Below are positions 46,960-57,484 of a stretch of 64,000 nt of DNA, in pieces (positions within the stretch are counted from its first letter, which is position 1; each line of letters starts with the position of its first letter). The position numbers were made by a program, and so were the translations under genes. The DNA lies in NCBI GenBank assembly GCA_947561715.1, contig OX387199.1, positions 21,705,001-21,769,000 of the forward strand, in the 5' to 3' direction. The DNA comes from Ascidia mentula. Taxonomy: Eukaryota; Chordata; Ascidiacea; Phlebobranchia; Ascidiidae. The notes beneath the pieces were generated by a model. The model did no database searches and had not been told where the DNA came from. It was given only the letters and a program-made list of their open reading frames with translations.

Positions 46960-49100
46960 AAATGAATGCAATAAATTTACGGACTTCATCAGGAGTTTGA
47001 CAGGTTGTGATATCTTTCACTCTAAATATGGGAAGTCTGCGTCAGTTGATTTAACGCGCGAGCGACGCGTGTAGGTACAATAACCTCGTCAAAAGTTAGA
47101 CGGGCAACCGCTTGTGGCCGATGCATAGATATCTTATCTGGGTTTTTTGTGTTACAAAAAGTGCCTACAAAATCTAAACCTTTCAACTGAAAATTTATAA
47201 ACTGAATCTAAATCCGTCGTGCATAAATTTTACTAACCCGATTATGAGGTAAAAATCCGCCTGCAAAGTTCGCATTCTTGGCGTCACCAAACATGACCGG
47301 TTACCATTCAATATCGGTTAGCCAGGTTCTTTGTGCAGTTTTTTTTGTTGAAGATCACATGAAGTTTTAGAACCCAGCGTTTACGGAAAGAATTCGTTTT
47401 TAACCAAACAATTTTGTATCTAGTCATTTTAAAGCTTTGCTTCTGTAAAGCTCCATACTAATTACATGTGGTGGATTGGGTATGGATCAGGATGCGTCAA
47501 GAGCGCATCCTTATTCCAGCGTCATCAAGTTGTGTTTACAAGAAAAATCTATAATTATCAGGTTGTGAGGAGGTTGTTGTGGTGGGATCAGGTTCTTTCT
47601 CCTATCACCCTCAAATTTAAGACGCCAAACAATCTTTGCCAATCTTTTAAATCTTTGCATCTCTTCAGCTGTCTCAGTCCACATGGTGATGCCAGAGAGC
47701 CAGATTTCCAATTCTACAATTTCTGATTTGTTCAATTTGTTGATAAAAGGAAATATAATGCGTAATTTTTGTATTTGGTGAAGCCGCTATAAAATTTATT
47801 GTAACATCCATACGTATCGCAGCTTGTTTTCCGAAGTTCAAGTGGACGAGTTTCATGCCACAACATCCCACAACACCCCACAACACCCCACAACTAATGA
47901 ATATCCTTTTCAAATTTCGGTTCCTACTTCAGTGCGAATCCGTTGTTGCAAAAGTTGTTGAACTTCAACCTGAACATTCCGGGTTGGTTAAAAATACGCT
48001 TACTCAGTCATGCGAGAATTTAATTCCGAAAAGTTCGCGACTACTGTTGCCGACTGCAACAAAGACAAGAGTGTTAGTTTTTGGAACTCATCTTATTGTT
48101 CTGCCGTAATTCCTTGCGTGCATTATTCATTCCCGTATAATTTCGTCACACCTGACTAACTCCAAGTTTCTCGGTTGTAAACACCAGTCAAGCATTTCGT
48201 TCAACTCAATTGTAGACCAGGTGGAATGCCAGTCGCCTGTATAACCAGGTTTAATTATATAGGGACCGTGCATTACTGGCGAGCGGTGCTGCCTATTATG
48301 CTGTTTCACGACCATTGTGATTTACACCATAACAACCGACTGATTCAACGCTTCACCGGTTTTTAACGCCTTCTTCACTCAACTGGATTGAAAATAGTCA
48401 TCGAGTTACCTGGGGTTTTCCATTTCGTTTCACTGTTAAAAAAGATTCGTTCATTGTTTTTAGTTTAGTTTTGCGATTTGCTGGTTTCTGTTGAATGGAA
48501 GGTTTAAGCTGGCTTTATCCCTGCAATTTCATTCGGTCGCTCCAAAAAGTATCCCGAAATCTTGTTTTCAAGCTTGTATGAAGTTTATTTACAGAATTAG
48601 AGAACAGCAAACTTGGTATAATTTACTACACTGGGGATAGTCATACAAAAATATGCGCTACATGACGATAAAACGATGAAACGTAGGGAAAATACGATGA
48701 GGACATTTTCATTCAAAAACTTGTGAACATAATCTTGTTTAATATCGGTCAATGATTCAACATAAATTTACTGTTTGACGAGATCATGTCACGATTATAA
48801 ACACATTCCATGAAATCGGATTTAGATGCGAATTAAATTTGCTTGCTTTTAATTGTAAACACATTAAAAACAAACAAAGAAACTAACTAAACTCCTCTTG
48901 TAAAAACAACAACGATTTAATATCGGTTGCCTAGAAAAAGCTGCATCAAAAAGCAGTATCTGATTTTGCTAAATATGGTCCACAAGAATTTATAATTCAA
49001 TGCATAATTGTTGATTCAAAGTTTCACCAGCAAACAGTTAAATCCGAACAAACAGTGTATTATCATTCTTTGGGAATAAATTACCGAATTTAAGATAAAA
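46960..49100. repeat. P2 downstream flank, paralogous to 18673-20160
   Basis: See 18673-20160. The extra segment 47236-48068 contains a short CACAACACCC-type microsatellite at about 47857-47893 and a minus-strand ORF (47511-47735, 74 codons, no recognised domain). Confidence 0.8.
48127..48315 (-). CDS. Hypothetical 62-residue protein or exon
   Basis: ATG-initiated ORF with a central GYTGDWHSTWSTIELNEMLD stretch. It sits in the flank duplicated between P1 and P2, and its partner at 19039-19227 has an internal TGA. A possible donor (GTCAG/gtgtga) near its end means it could be a first exon. The surrounding non-coding sequence is equally conserved, so conservation does not prove coding. Family unrecognised. 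Confidence 0.3.
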   Translation of the reverse strand: MVVKQHNRQHRSPVMHGPYIIKPGYTGDWHSTWSTIELNEMLDWCLQPRNLELVRCDEIIRE

Positions 49101-49262
49101 GAAAGAACGATCTTATTGGTTGATTTAGTCACATTAGTGAAGTTGCATTAGTAGTAAACAATGTTCCGACTTGCTGGTAAACTAGCCATGCCCAGAAGTA
49201 AAAGCAAAGTGCTAAAAAAATGCTGGACTTTACTTGTTTACTAGCGACAGAGTAGTGCTATA

Positions 49263-49310
49263 GTCACCAACTGCAGTGACGAGACTTGTTTGCTTCTGAG
49301 GGTAAACCAT
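49263..49310 (+). repeat. Decayed hammerhead-type repeat relic
   Basis: CACCAACTGCAGTGACGAGAC corresponds, with substitutions, to the helix I-core-helix II part of the motif at 57244-57295. The core is not conserved. Confidence 0.35.
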
Positions 49311-49340
49311 TGTTTTTTTTATCTTTACTTTCTTCTATTC

Positions 49341-50394
49341 TCAGGTAGTGGGACCCCCTGACTCCGAGTCTTCAGAACTAGAATTTTCATCAGATACAGT
49401 GTCTTGGTCATTATTTTCTGTACTTCTAAATTGTGGATTAAACAATGTTTTCATCAGAGCTTCTTTTTCTTCCTGCCTATTTCCGTAGTATCTGTGAAAA
49501 TATTAAATTCATTAGAGCGGTATAAAGTTTCTATTTATTTTTTAGCGATTGTTTATGAATGGAATGCCCATCCAACGGACAAGAACAATTCATTTTATTA
49601 TTCTACAATTTTAGGTTTATTGTTTCATGACTTTGTATTAACCTTGTAAAAATTCTTTCCGCTTCCTCTTTCCGTTTTTTGACTGTGCCTTTAAATATAC
49701 TGGATTCCTCAGTTTCTCTCAAGATATAAATGTTTTTTTCCAAAAGACAGACGACGATGCAAGACATCACTGGAACGGAACGTTGTTCATCATTTTTAAC
49801 AAGTCGTCTGGCGATTTCAAACAACAGCAGGACGGCGATGTCGAAAAACTGACCTTCCTTTTTCGACTTATACTCGGTACGAACCGATTTAGTCATAAAG
49901 TTTTTGAAATAAGCTGGAAATTTATCAAGATCTGATTTCGCTCTCAGAGTGGCTTTTATAGTTTTTGGAGTAAATTTTTTTTTTAACCTTATAACTTCCT
50001 TACTGTCTGCAGAGGTTATAATTGCGCCATTTCCAGGTTGCTTTTTAGTTGGATTGGCAAGCAACATAACGTTCTGTTTGGTACCACAATCGAAGTAGAA
50101 ATAGTTTCCCTCCTTAAATTTGTTTTCGTTTCGCACAATGTCAATGAACGTGTAAAGTAACTCCTGTCCGTTGCGTTCTTTTTGAAATGTGTAGCTGTCT
50201 ACCAGGTTTTCTGGAGGGGGAGGTGGAGGAAGATGTGACTCTTCTTTTTTTTTATTTTTGCACCACAACTCCAAATCATCCCGCAGTTTGCCGTGTGTTG
50301 CTATACGTTCATCAGGATCAATCCCTTTGCGTTCCAACAACTGGGTGCGAAATTGTTTGTCAAAATCTAGAAATTCCTCGAAAGATTCTCCCAT
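49341..50394 (-). CDS. P2: unrecognised family protein, two exons
   Basis: Exon 1 (49643-50394, ATG start) and exon 2 (49341-49491) join in phase 2 (ACAAG/gttaat; TTTTCACAG/A) to give about 300 residues. Order: N-terminal FEEFLDFDKQFR; a lysine-rich then proline-rich linker (PPPPPP); the family core (NGQELLYTFIDIV, YFYFDCG, MLLANPTKKQPGNGAIITS, YFKNFMTKSV, IAVLLLFEIARRLV, SVPVMSC); then exon 2, whose GNRQEEKEALMKTLF corresponds to the end of P1 exon 2 and start of P1 exon 3, and an acidic serine tail (SDENSSSEDSESGG). P2 therefore lacks one intron that P1 has. The core is clearly homologous to P1 and P3 at moderate identity. No targeting signal seen; function unknown. Confidence 0.72.
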
Positions 50395-51343
50395 TGTTTC
50401 AGTTATAAATAAATCAACTCTCTTTGATAAAATCTAAACATTCAATTTAGCGACTTGTTGACAGAAAAAAGTAACAGTTGGGTAAATTTTACATATAGGA
50501 CACACATCATATATTTGATCAAAGATTTTTTTTTAAGTATTTGTTTCCTTCATCTATACACTAACACGCTTGAAAATACCCAAAGTAGTTGCTCGATATC
50601 TGTGTGATCAATTCATCCAGATCTTGCCTTTCATGAAACTTTACGGTCATGTTTTGCGAGCCTGAAATTACCTTGTGCTTTGCTTTGTACGGAAATTTGA
50701 TTCTGTGTAACTTCTAACTCCACAGTGTCTCTCTCTATATGTATCCGACCCTTTGATTCTAAACACAATCTTTGTTGTGATTGCTGTAAATGCTTTCCAA
50801 AACGAAGTTCGATGGATCGTTTTGCTTTCGGCCACGATTTCAAACCTGAATACCCGAAATTCTAAACCAGCGCATGTGGCGTTACCAACATGCTTTTTTT
50901 GCATCGTTACGAAACAATATCACTTGGCGACATAACCAATTTAACAAACACAGTTCGACGTGGATTATTCAGCGACAAACTTTTCCCACAGTAATTTGAC
51001 GATGAGATTACAAACCGACGACGGATCAATGGGAAAAGTTTTAAACTTCAACTAACAAAGAAGAGTCAGGTTGATTAGCAAACATTTTACACACACATTG
51101 GTTAAGTTTGAAGTTTTCAAACCTATTTAGTTTATCGACGCCCAATTTCAAACACCTTTTCGTGATTCCCCCCGGGGGTAAACACCATCATACACGTGTG
51201 TTTTGTTGATATTTCTTGTGGTTGTACGTCTATGTATATGTGCCAACACTGTTAAGAGATTGGGAAACCTTGCGAACTAAAGTTGACTGGCAAATGTTTT
51301 TGTTTCAAGTATAAGCTATGAAGGCAATGATGCTTTTTTTAGT

Positions 51344-51398
51344 GAGTTGCGGACAAGGTGAATGATGTTTCCATCTAACAGGTCTCATCAGTGCAGCT
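51344..51398 (-). ncRNA. Hammerhead-type ribozyme motif, probably decayed
   Basis: On the minus strand: AGCUGCA, CUGAUGA, a 13-nt helix II segment, GAAA, then GUC and GCAACU. Helix I keeps five of six pairs. Helix II is mispaired at its base (GACC against AGAUG). It is homologous to 57244-57295. Confidence 0.5.
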
Positions 51399-53074
51399 AT
51401 GGCGTAACTTACAACGGTCTTGTCAGCTAAATATATTTTTCTTTTATTTGTCTTAAATATATTTGTATCAAGTAGTTAATGGAATGTTTAGGCTACATGC
51501 AGTCAAGCGGAAAATATTTTCTTAACTTTTACTATAAGAAAGAATTAAGACAAGGTCGGAGGCGAACAAATATGAGGCACTTGCTTCTTATATGTGACGT
51601 ATTAAGGTTTTGTGATACAACAATCGTTACTGATGATCAATTTTTTGTACAAATGTATGTCTTACCCAAAAAGTCAGCCATTTTGGTGCAACCATGTTAC
51701 AAGTCGCAAACAATCACGCTGTGAGCAGCAAACCGCTTACAAGTTTTAAATTTCATTTTTTTTATATCAATATGACGACCTCGGGAATAATTATATCCTT
51801 CTGCGGCAATCTTTGTTTCGATTCCCCGCGGGCTATTTTTGTCTAGTATTAACTTTACGTGGAAATTATTTGGGAAAGCTCCACGCTTCGTCACATTAGC
51901 GAGAGATTACGATCAAATGCCAAATCATCACACGATGTTAATTTAAAGGCGTAATGATGTTTGTGTTGCGGCTTGAGATGCATTTCTTTGCATAATTTTG
52001 CAAACACCCAATCAATAACTTTATTTTTATACATATAGATTAATAGGCTATGTAGCTATTGAGCTTGCAGTTCAAATACAAAACAATCCCATTAATTACG
52101 ATAACGTCAGGTAAATATTTGGATCACTATCAAATATAACTGCAATAAGTAGAACCAAAGTTTGGAAAGTTTGGAACACAGTGTAGAGCAAAAACAAACG
52201 TGGGTCCTAACTGCATACACACAAACATAAACACCCACATATTCTAATACTTTTCGCTTAAATAAGCGTCTGTCAAAAATAATCAAAAATTTTTGGGAAA
52301 TTATTCCACTACACACACAGAGTAACACATAGCACCGATGTTCATCCAGAACGTGCATACCTTTCGTTAAAACTTAAGGTAATGTTTTGTGGACCTGTCA
52401 TATTAACCTGGTGCCTTGCTAACTCCACGGAAAAACGAATATGTGTAACTGTCTTCTACTGCATAGTGCCTCCCTATATATATCCAACCCTTTGTGAATT
52501 GGTCACGATTTAAAACCTGATTACTCGAAATTTCACCCGAAATTCTACTTCACCACCAAGCGATACCAACCGCTTTTTATATTGTTACCAAACAGTATCA
52601 CTTACGTTGCTTCCACCTAGGTTTAACCACGTGATTCGAGTTTGTAAGCAAACAACTCACAAACCAAAACAAACTAATGACGACCGAGTATATGCTGTTG
52701 TTTATCTGAGTTGGTATCTGGCAGTTTCCCATCCTTTCAACCTTCCCAAACCTTCGTACGGTTAATCTACAGCTAACGTTGGTATTGGTTCCGCCCCCTG
52801 TACCCGCAGTCGTCACGTTTGTCGTGCCAGTCTCTGGAGACCAGGTCTGTCAATAGCGAACCTAACCAGATATACAAGGTTAATATTTGCGAGCGCTCGA
52901 CTCAAACTATAGCTACAATGCAGTTTGTAATTTGACACAAAGTCTTAACCAAGCAAAATCAAAGCACGTCAAAACACATGATTTTCAGGGTTACAGCCCA
53001 GAGAGTTTAATAAGACGTACGTTTAACAACATTTATAATTATATGGAAGCAAATAAGCCACAATAGAATCATTG

Positions 53075-53127
53075 CGCTGCAGACATTAAAGCAGTACGCC
53101 AGCCTGCAAGATTTCATCAGTGCGGGT
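53075..53127 (-). ncRNA. Hammerhead-type ribozyme relic
   Basis: CUGAUGA and GUC followed by UGCAGCG remain on the minus strand, but the GAAA segment and helix II are lost. Recognised only by comparison with 57244-57295. Confidence 0.4.
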
Positions 53128-53379
53128 GGTGACCGTAGGGGTGGACTAGATGTTAAATTGCAACTGCAGTTTGAAACATTGTGCACTGCTGTCTGCAACA
53201 ATGAATACAACGCAAAATTTGACAAAAATAATTGATTTGAAAGCGTTTTCCTTCAAAGTAACTAAAAATTCAAACTGAAACAACAAACCCAAACTAACAC
53301 ACTTGCAAACAAACATCAATTTACAACAATTTAATATCGCGCGTAATATTCGGTAGCTACGCAATACAATGCTTTCAAA

Positions 53380-54455
53380 ATGCCAAAGCGTTTCTATACC
53401 ACTAACCTAAGCAGACTGTAAATATTCATAGGCTTCAACGTCCGCCCTTATGCCTCCATTGCACGCCATTGAATGGTTAAAACTGCCTATCAATCTATTG
53501 TTACGTTGCTTCCGCCTTCCTCCAACTTCCTGTTTACTCTGCTATATCTCTATGACCTAATGCAGCTGGCATTGCTGCCAAACGTGCGTTATTTTGTACT
53601 CTAACTGCACTTTAGTGTGGATAAATTTGGCCAATTGTGTACGGTGCAAAGCCATGTAAAACGAATTGTTGAGGCAAATATGACTTATTTTAAATGATTG
53701 CTAGTTGTACATTTCGCCGTAAAGTATATTGCAAATGGTCAACGCAAGCCTCACACTTTGTAGAAACAATGCAACGGAAAAGTACTTTTAAACTGCACCA
53801 GACACATAACCGAATCCCAGACAAATACAGCCTGCCCTAATTATGTTGCCTTTTTTACCTAACGAAAATAATTGCTAGAACCGCCGGAGAAAGTAATCCA
53901 TAGATTTCTCACATCAAAATGGAAAACTTTTGAACAAACTTCTATGCACGATCACAACACAAATGTCGAACTTCTGAAAAAGTCTATTCGGTTCCTTTTG
54001 GTCGTGACCTGTTCCAGTGTCATTTGCAGCTAGAAAAGGGACAATCCTCCGCTGTACGTGAAATTTTTTGTTGCTCCATATCTCCATCTTGCGCCAGTTT
54101 TTATGAGGTCTTAAATAAAGCAGAAAAATTGCAAACATACAAAAAAATAAGCAGAAACGCGGTGTTTATTGTGAAATTAGTACGGAATAATTCTTTGTAT
54201 AATACATGCGTGAAACAAAAATAAATCACAATGAAAATCGACACAGTTAAAAGCGCTATTATAAAGTACAAGTATCTAAGTGCCCTTTATTAATACATTG
54301 AACTTAGTGCAAAACGAAACACAGTTTACATCGCAAAAGCTAACACATGCACATTTACGGATTGTGAAATTGCAGACAACGTATTGCACATTCAAATAAC
54401 ATTATGCGATAAATGTAAATAAGTATTATCCTTGCAATCGCGAAAGTTTTAACTT
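53380..54455. repeat. Segmental duplication D1 (partner 57560-57720 plus 59220-60083 and 60945-60970)
   Basis: Matches in order and orientation, at high identity over blocks such as TGGATAAATTTGGCC and GAGGCAAATATGACTTA. The partner is interrupted twice: by about 1.5 kb at 57720-59220 and by the foldback insertion at 60084-60944. The short ORFs in it are not conserved between copies. Confidence 0.85.
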
Positions 54456-54566
54456 ATGTTAACAAATGGTTTGTGGATATTCACAAACATCTTTGTCGTC
54501 CAGTTATGTACATCATTGTTTAATATCGGTTGCAGCTGGATTGAAGAGTCGTTTCACAGCTGAATA

Positions 54567-54660
54567 CTAGAGCTGTGATCGCCAAATATAAAGGGCCTGT
54601 GCAGTGGGGCGATCCCGCCTTGCTATGCGTAAGCATGGCATTACTTCTGCGTTGTCTGAT
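54567..54660 (+). mobile_element. SINE 3' end, duplicate of 54932-55026
   Basis: About 94 bases identical to the end of the following SINE, 365 bp downstream. This makes a tandem partial duplication: SINE tail, leader, tRNA-like head, body, tail. Confidence 0.8.
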
Positions 54661-54709
54661 TACGGTGGTGGAGATCCTCTACGCATGTGAAGGTCGCCTG
54701 ACAAGTTGT

Positions 54710-55030
54710 GCGCTTGCGCACCAGTGAACCTTGGCCACAATATACCCCGTGAAGCCACTGAGCTCCTGTAGCTCAGTTGGTAGAGCGTCGGGCCTGGTTA
54801 GCCCAGGGTCGTAAGTTCAAACCTCACCGGGAGCTTGATTTTTCAGATCTCGCTCCGACTTGTCGGGAAAAGTGGCTGATCCAGCTTGGCTGCAATGCCT
54901 TGGCTGCGAAGCCTGTGAACCTTGTGATCAGAATACTAGAGCTGTGATCGCCAAATATAAAGGGCCTGTGCAGTGGGGCGATCCCGCCTTGCTATGCGTA
55001 AGCATGGCATTACTTCTGCGTTGTCGTTTC
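54710..55030 (+). mobile_element. tRNA-derived SINE with leader
   Basis: A leader (GCGCTTGCGCACCAGTG, ATATACCCCGTGAA) precedes a 73-nt tRNA-like head, followed by a body shared with 3645, 14460, 60092 and 60840. It ends near GCATTACTTCTGCG. It should be transcribed by RNA polymerase III from the head's A and B boxes. Confidence 0.82.
54762..54834 (+). tRNA. tRNA-like SINE head, not a functional tRNA gene
   Basis: 73 nt with a 7-bp acceptor stem (GCTCCTG/CGGGAGC, one G-T), D arm TAGCTCAGTTGGTAGAGC (A box), an anticodon loop CTGGTTA (anticodon GGT position) with one mismatched stem pair, and T loop GTTCAAACC (B box) with a mismatch in the T stem. The attached SINE body and four dispersed relatives mark it as a SINE promoter. 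Confidence 0.7.
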
Positions 55031-55374
55031 ATTAGTTTTTCTTTTTCTTCCTTCGTACCTCCTTCCACGTAAAACCTATTTTAACCCAACCAAAAAGTTA
55101 TAAATATAACGTGTTTTAAATATATTTGTATATCCAGTCCAATGTCTCAAATTTTAATGGGCAGCGTAGACTCAGTTACACTACGATGTGCATTTTGTAG
55201 AAACGAGCGATTCGAAAGCAAATCCTGAAAACATTTTTACTTGTGACGTTCTTTGCTTTTACTTGTGTAAAACGATTTAGGGATATGTAGAAAAAACTTC
55301 AAGGTAATTGGGGGCCAGCATTTTATTTTCTATATGCGCTCTGATAAATAAGAGTTAGTTTCAGTTTTTCAGGA

Positions 55375-55747
55375 GATATATGATCCCTTCCACACGCAAA
55401 TGTGCACAGGCGAAAATATTTTCTACACCAACCATAGAGAACATGTCACGAATGACTACAGGAAGCAGTCTGTTTGACCGACGGATTTGTCTTTTTACGC
55501 ATCAACATTTGCCGGAAACTCGAAAGGGAGTAAGTGTTCTTGCTGTTAAGTTTTGTTGTGATTTTTGTTTTTTTTTGCTATTCTTTTAGACAGAAACCGA
55601 GAATGCCAATAGGCACAATTATTATTTCTTTCAAAAACAAAGACCTTGCATTGGCGCTTATCGTCTGTCACCCCCTCTCGAGTTTCCGGACAGCACTAAC
55701 CTCTTCAGGATGGTTCTTGTTGCATTTTTCCTCATATCCAAATCCCC
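55375..55747 (+). CDS. Possible two-exon gene fragment, antisense to the P3 3' end
   Basis: A strong acceptor (TTTCAGTTTTTCAG) opens a 52-codon frame ending at a strong donor (GGGA/gtaagtg, about 55530). After an acceptor at about 55589 (TTGCTATTCTTTTAG) a second frame continues 52 codons to a stop near 55747. Phase 0 joins them. The second frame overlaps the P3 exon on the other strand by about 47 bp, and no start exon is clear. The product is unrecognised. It could be chance, since a minus-strand P3 exon could occupy the same place. Confidence 0.28.
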
Positions 55748-56494
55748 TTGAAACACTTTTTCCAGCTGCCTAAATACATCTAACTCATTTTCCTTTCTCT
55801 CTGACATGGAAATCCTCAACATAGAAACGGAGATGCAGGATGACACAGGGATGGATTGGTGTACATCACCATCAGCAAGTCGTCTGGCAATCTCAAACAA
55901 CAAGAAAACAGAGATCTCGAAAAATCTACCACTAAAATTTCTGTGGGTTTTGATGTAAACTGATTTTGTCATAAACTTTTCAAAGTAATGCGGAAAACCT
56001 TGAAACTCGTATGTTTTTGGCGGTTGAAGCAAGTATTTGAATGTGTTTGGTTGGTTTGTGAGGGAAGAGGTCATTATTAAACCATTCCCGGGTTGATTGG
56101 AAGTTGGGTTTGCGAGCAAGATAATATCTCGATTCTCACCGGGTCCACAACGGAAGAAGAAGTAATTTCCTGCTTCATACATTTCTCTGTGTTGAACAAT
56201 ATCAATGAACTTGTACAGCAACTTTTGACCCCTGACCACCTCAAAGTTGTAACTTGCCACTCGTTTACCAGGAGCCAGGATCTTCTTTTCATCGCAATAT
56301 TTTTCCAAATTTGTCAAGAGGTGATGGTTGGTTGGCATGACAACTTGTGGAAAATTGCTTCGAAATATTTTGTCGTACTTTCTAAACTCATTATAACTTT
56401 CTGTCTTGATCCCAATGTTTCGTTTCCACGAGACTTGTCCACTCCATATTTTACAAGACTGCAAAACGCCGTAACATTTAATTACTCTGGCCAT
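55701..56494 (-). CDS. P3: unrecognised family protein, first coding exon (3' exon not settled)
   Basis: An open frame of 264 codons plus two phase bases to a strong donor (AAGAG/gttagt), the same place and phase as in P1 and P2. Core motifs: GQKLLYKFIDIV, YFFFRCG, IILLANPTSNQPGNG, HYFEKFMTKSV, ISVFLLFEIARRLA, SIPVSSC. The best ATG is at 56494 (MARVIKCYGVLQ). The first 30 residues do not match P1 or P2, and a GTTTTGCAG acceptor at about 56460 may instead start the exon. A possible next exon lies left of about 55545 (acceptor CTTAACAG, about 33 codons to a stop), but it resembles neither the P1 nor the P2 tail. Confidence 0.6.
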
Positions 56495-57243
56495 CCAATA
56501 CCTTTTAACCAACTAGCAACAAATCTTTCGACTAACAAAATTCTGTGGTTAAAATAAAATTAATATTTCGTACCAAGTCTACCCAGTTGGGAACCCAACC
56601 GATCGGTCGTCTAACAGCCATCCCAGTGCCAGAGTCACCAGCTGCACTGATGAGACCTTTCAGGTAGAAACAGTGCGTACATTTGTCTCTCAATCTTGTA
56701 GTTCAGTTTAAGAACTCTTTACCGATATTTTGTGTTATCAGATCTTTCGCTTGCAATATATATTGTGGAAAACACACAAACTTGTCCTTATATCGACCCT
56801 GTTGTCCGAACTTGCCCGGTTGCTGCTACAGTATCATGATGGTGTTTTGTTGTGACAAACAACAACCACGTTACCTCAACGAAGCCACAGAAGTTTAAAC
56901 AAAAACCCGCTAATGTAAACACCAGGAAACTACTTACTCCTTCACAAGAGTTTGTAAACTCAAATATCAACACTAGTATTCTCATAAAATTTGGTAAATT
57001 GTTCACCACGAACTAGCAGGCGCACCATGTCGCACCACTACTACATCATGCTCATTAATAGGAGTTCGAAATTTGAACATGTGGTCTTTACTTCACGTGA
57101 AAATTTTGCTTTTTTCGTGAGAAAACACATATATTCCTATCGATGTTCACACCAGGTAGATACGCCAATTTTCAGGCCATGACATATTCGCAAACTGTCG
57201 TAGATCAACGTTTTAATATAAACGTTTGGAACAACATTCATTG
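56495..57243. other. P3 upstream region, repeat remnants
   Basis: Holds the plus-strand hammerhead motif at 56640-56687 and otherwise no credible exon. The short ORFs on both strands are not supported. Confidence 0.4.
56640..56687 (+). ncRNA. Hammerhead-type ribozyme motif, helix I 3' strand lost
   Basis: AGCTGCA, CTGATGA (56647-56653), helix II ACCT/AGGT closed by a G-A pair, GAAA (56667-56670) and GTC (56685-56687). The sequence after GTC no longer pairs with AGCTGC, so cleavage is doubtful. Opposite orientation to 57244-57295. Confidence 0.5.
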
Positions 57244-57295
57244 AGCTGCTGACATTGTACGCAGTTTCGACCTGCCAGGTCTCATCAGTGCAGCT
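57244..57295 (-). ncRNA. Type I hammerhead ribozyme motif, core intact
   Basis: Minus strand, in order: AGCUGC (57295-57290), A, CUGAUGA (57288-57282), helix II GACCU-GGC-AGGUC (57281-57269, five pairs), GAAA (57268-57265), C, a short loop, G, UC with predicted cleavage after 57251, A, then GCAGCU (57249-57244), which pairs with AGCUGC to close helix I. All invariant core bases are present. Helix III is only one or two pairs, and an A-A mismatch sits next to the cleavage site, so activity may be weak or need a dimer. Confidence 0.72.
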
Positions 57296-57484
57296 GGTGA
57301 ATGGAGTTGGTCATGCCGACTAGCTAACTATAACCAGACGGATACTATTCCACTGTGGTGAATTTACATTCGACGTCGTTAGGAACCAAACTGCAGGTAC
57401 GACATACCGGGAACGAACCACAGAGCGCACAATGGGTAAGCAATCGGTTGAAAACCGATAGTGTTGTCGGCTATTGTCACCAAA

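Larger units (their letters stand above)
50395..53379. other. Repeat-rich spacer upstream of P2
   Basis: Two diverged copies of one repeat lie at about 50600-50950 and 52340-52640 (shared AACTCCAC, CAACCCTTTG-like and GTTACCAAACA-like blocks); a further fragment is at about 45911-45945. Decayed hammerhead motifs lie at 51344-51398 and 53075-53127. No credible gene. The numerous short ORFs look like chance. Confidence 0.5.

Noticed and set aside
47511-47735. 74-codon minus-strand ORF in the P2 flank insertion
   Set aside because: No recognised domain, no clear splice partners and no counterpart in the P1 flank.
54762-54834. Functional tRNA gene
   Set aside because: Mismatches in the anticodon and T stems, an attached SINE body and several dispersed copies show a SINE head.
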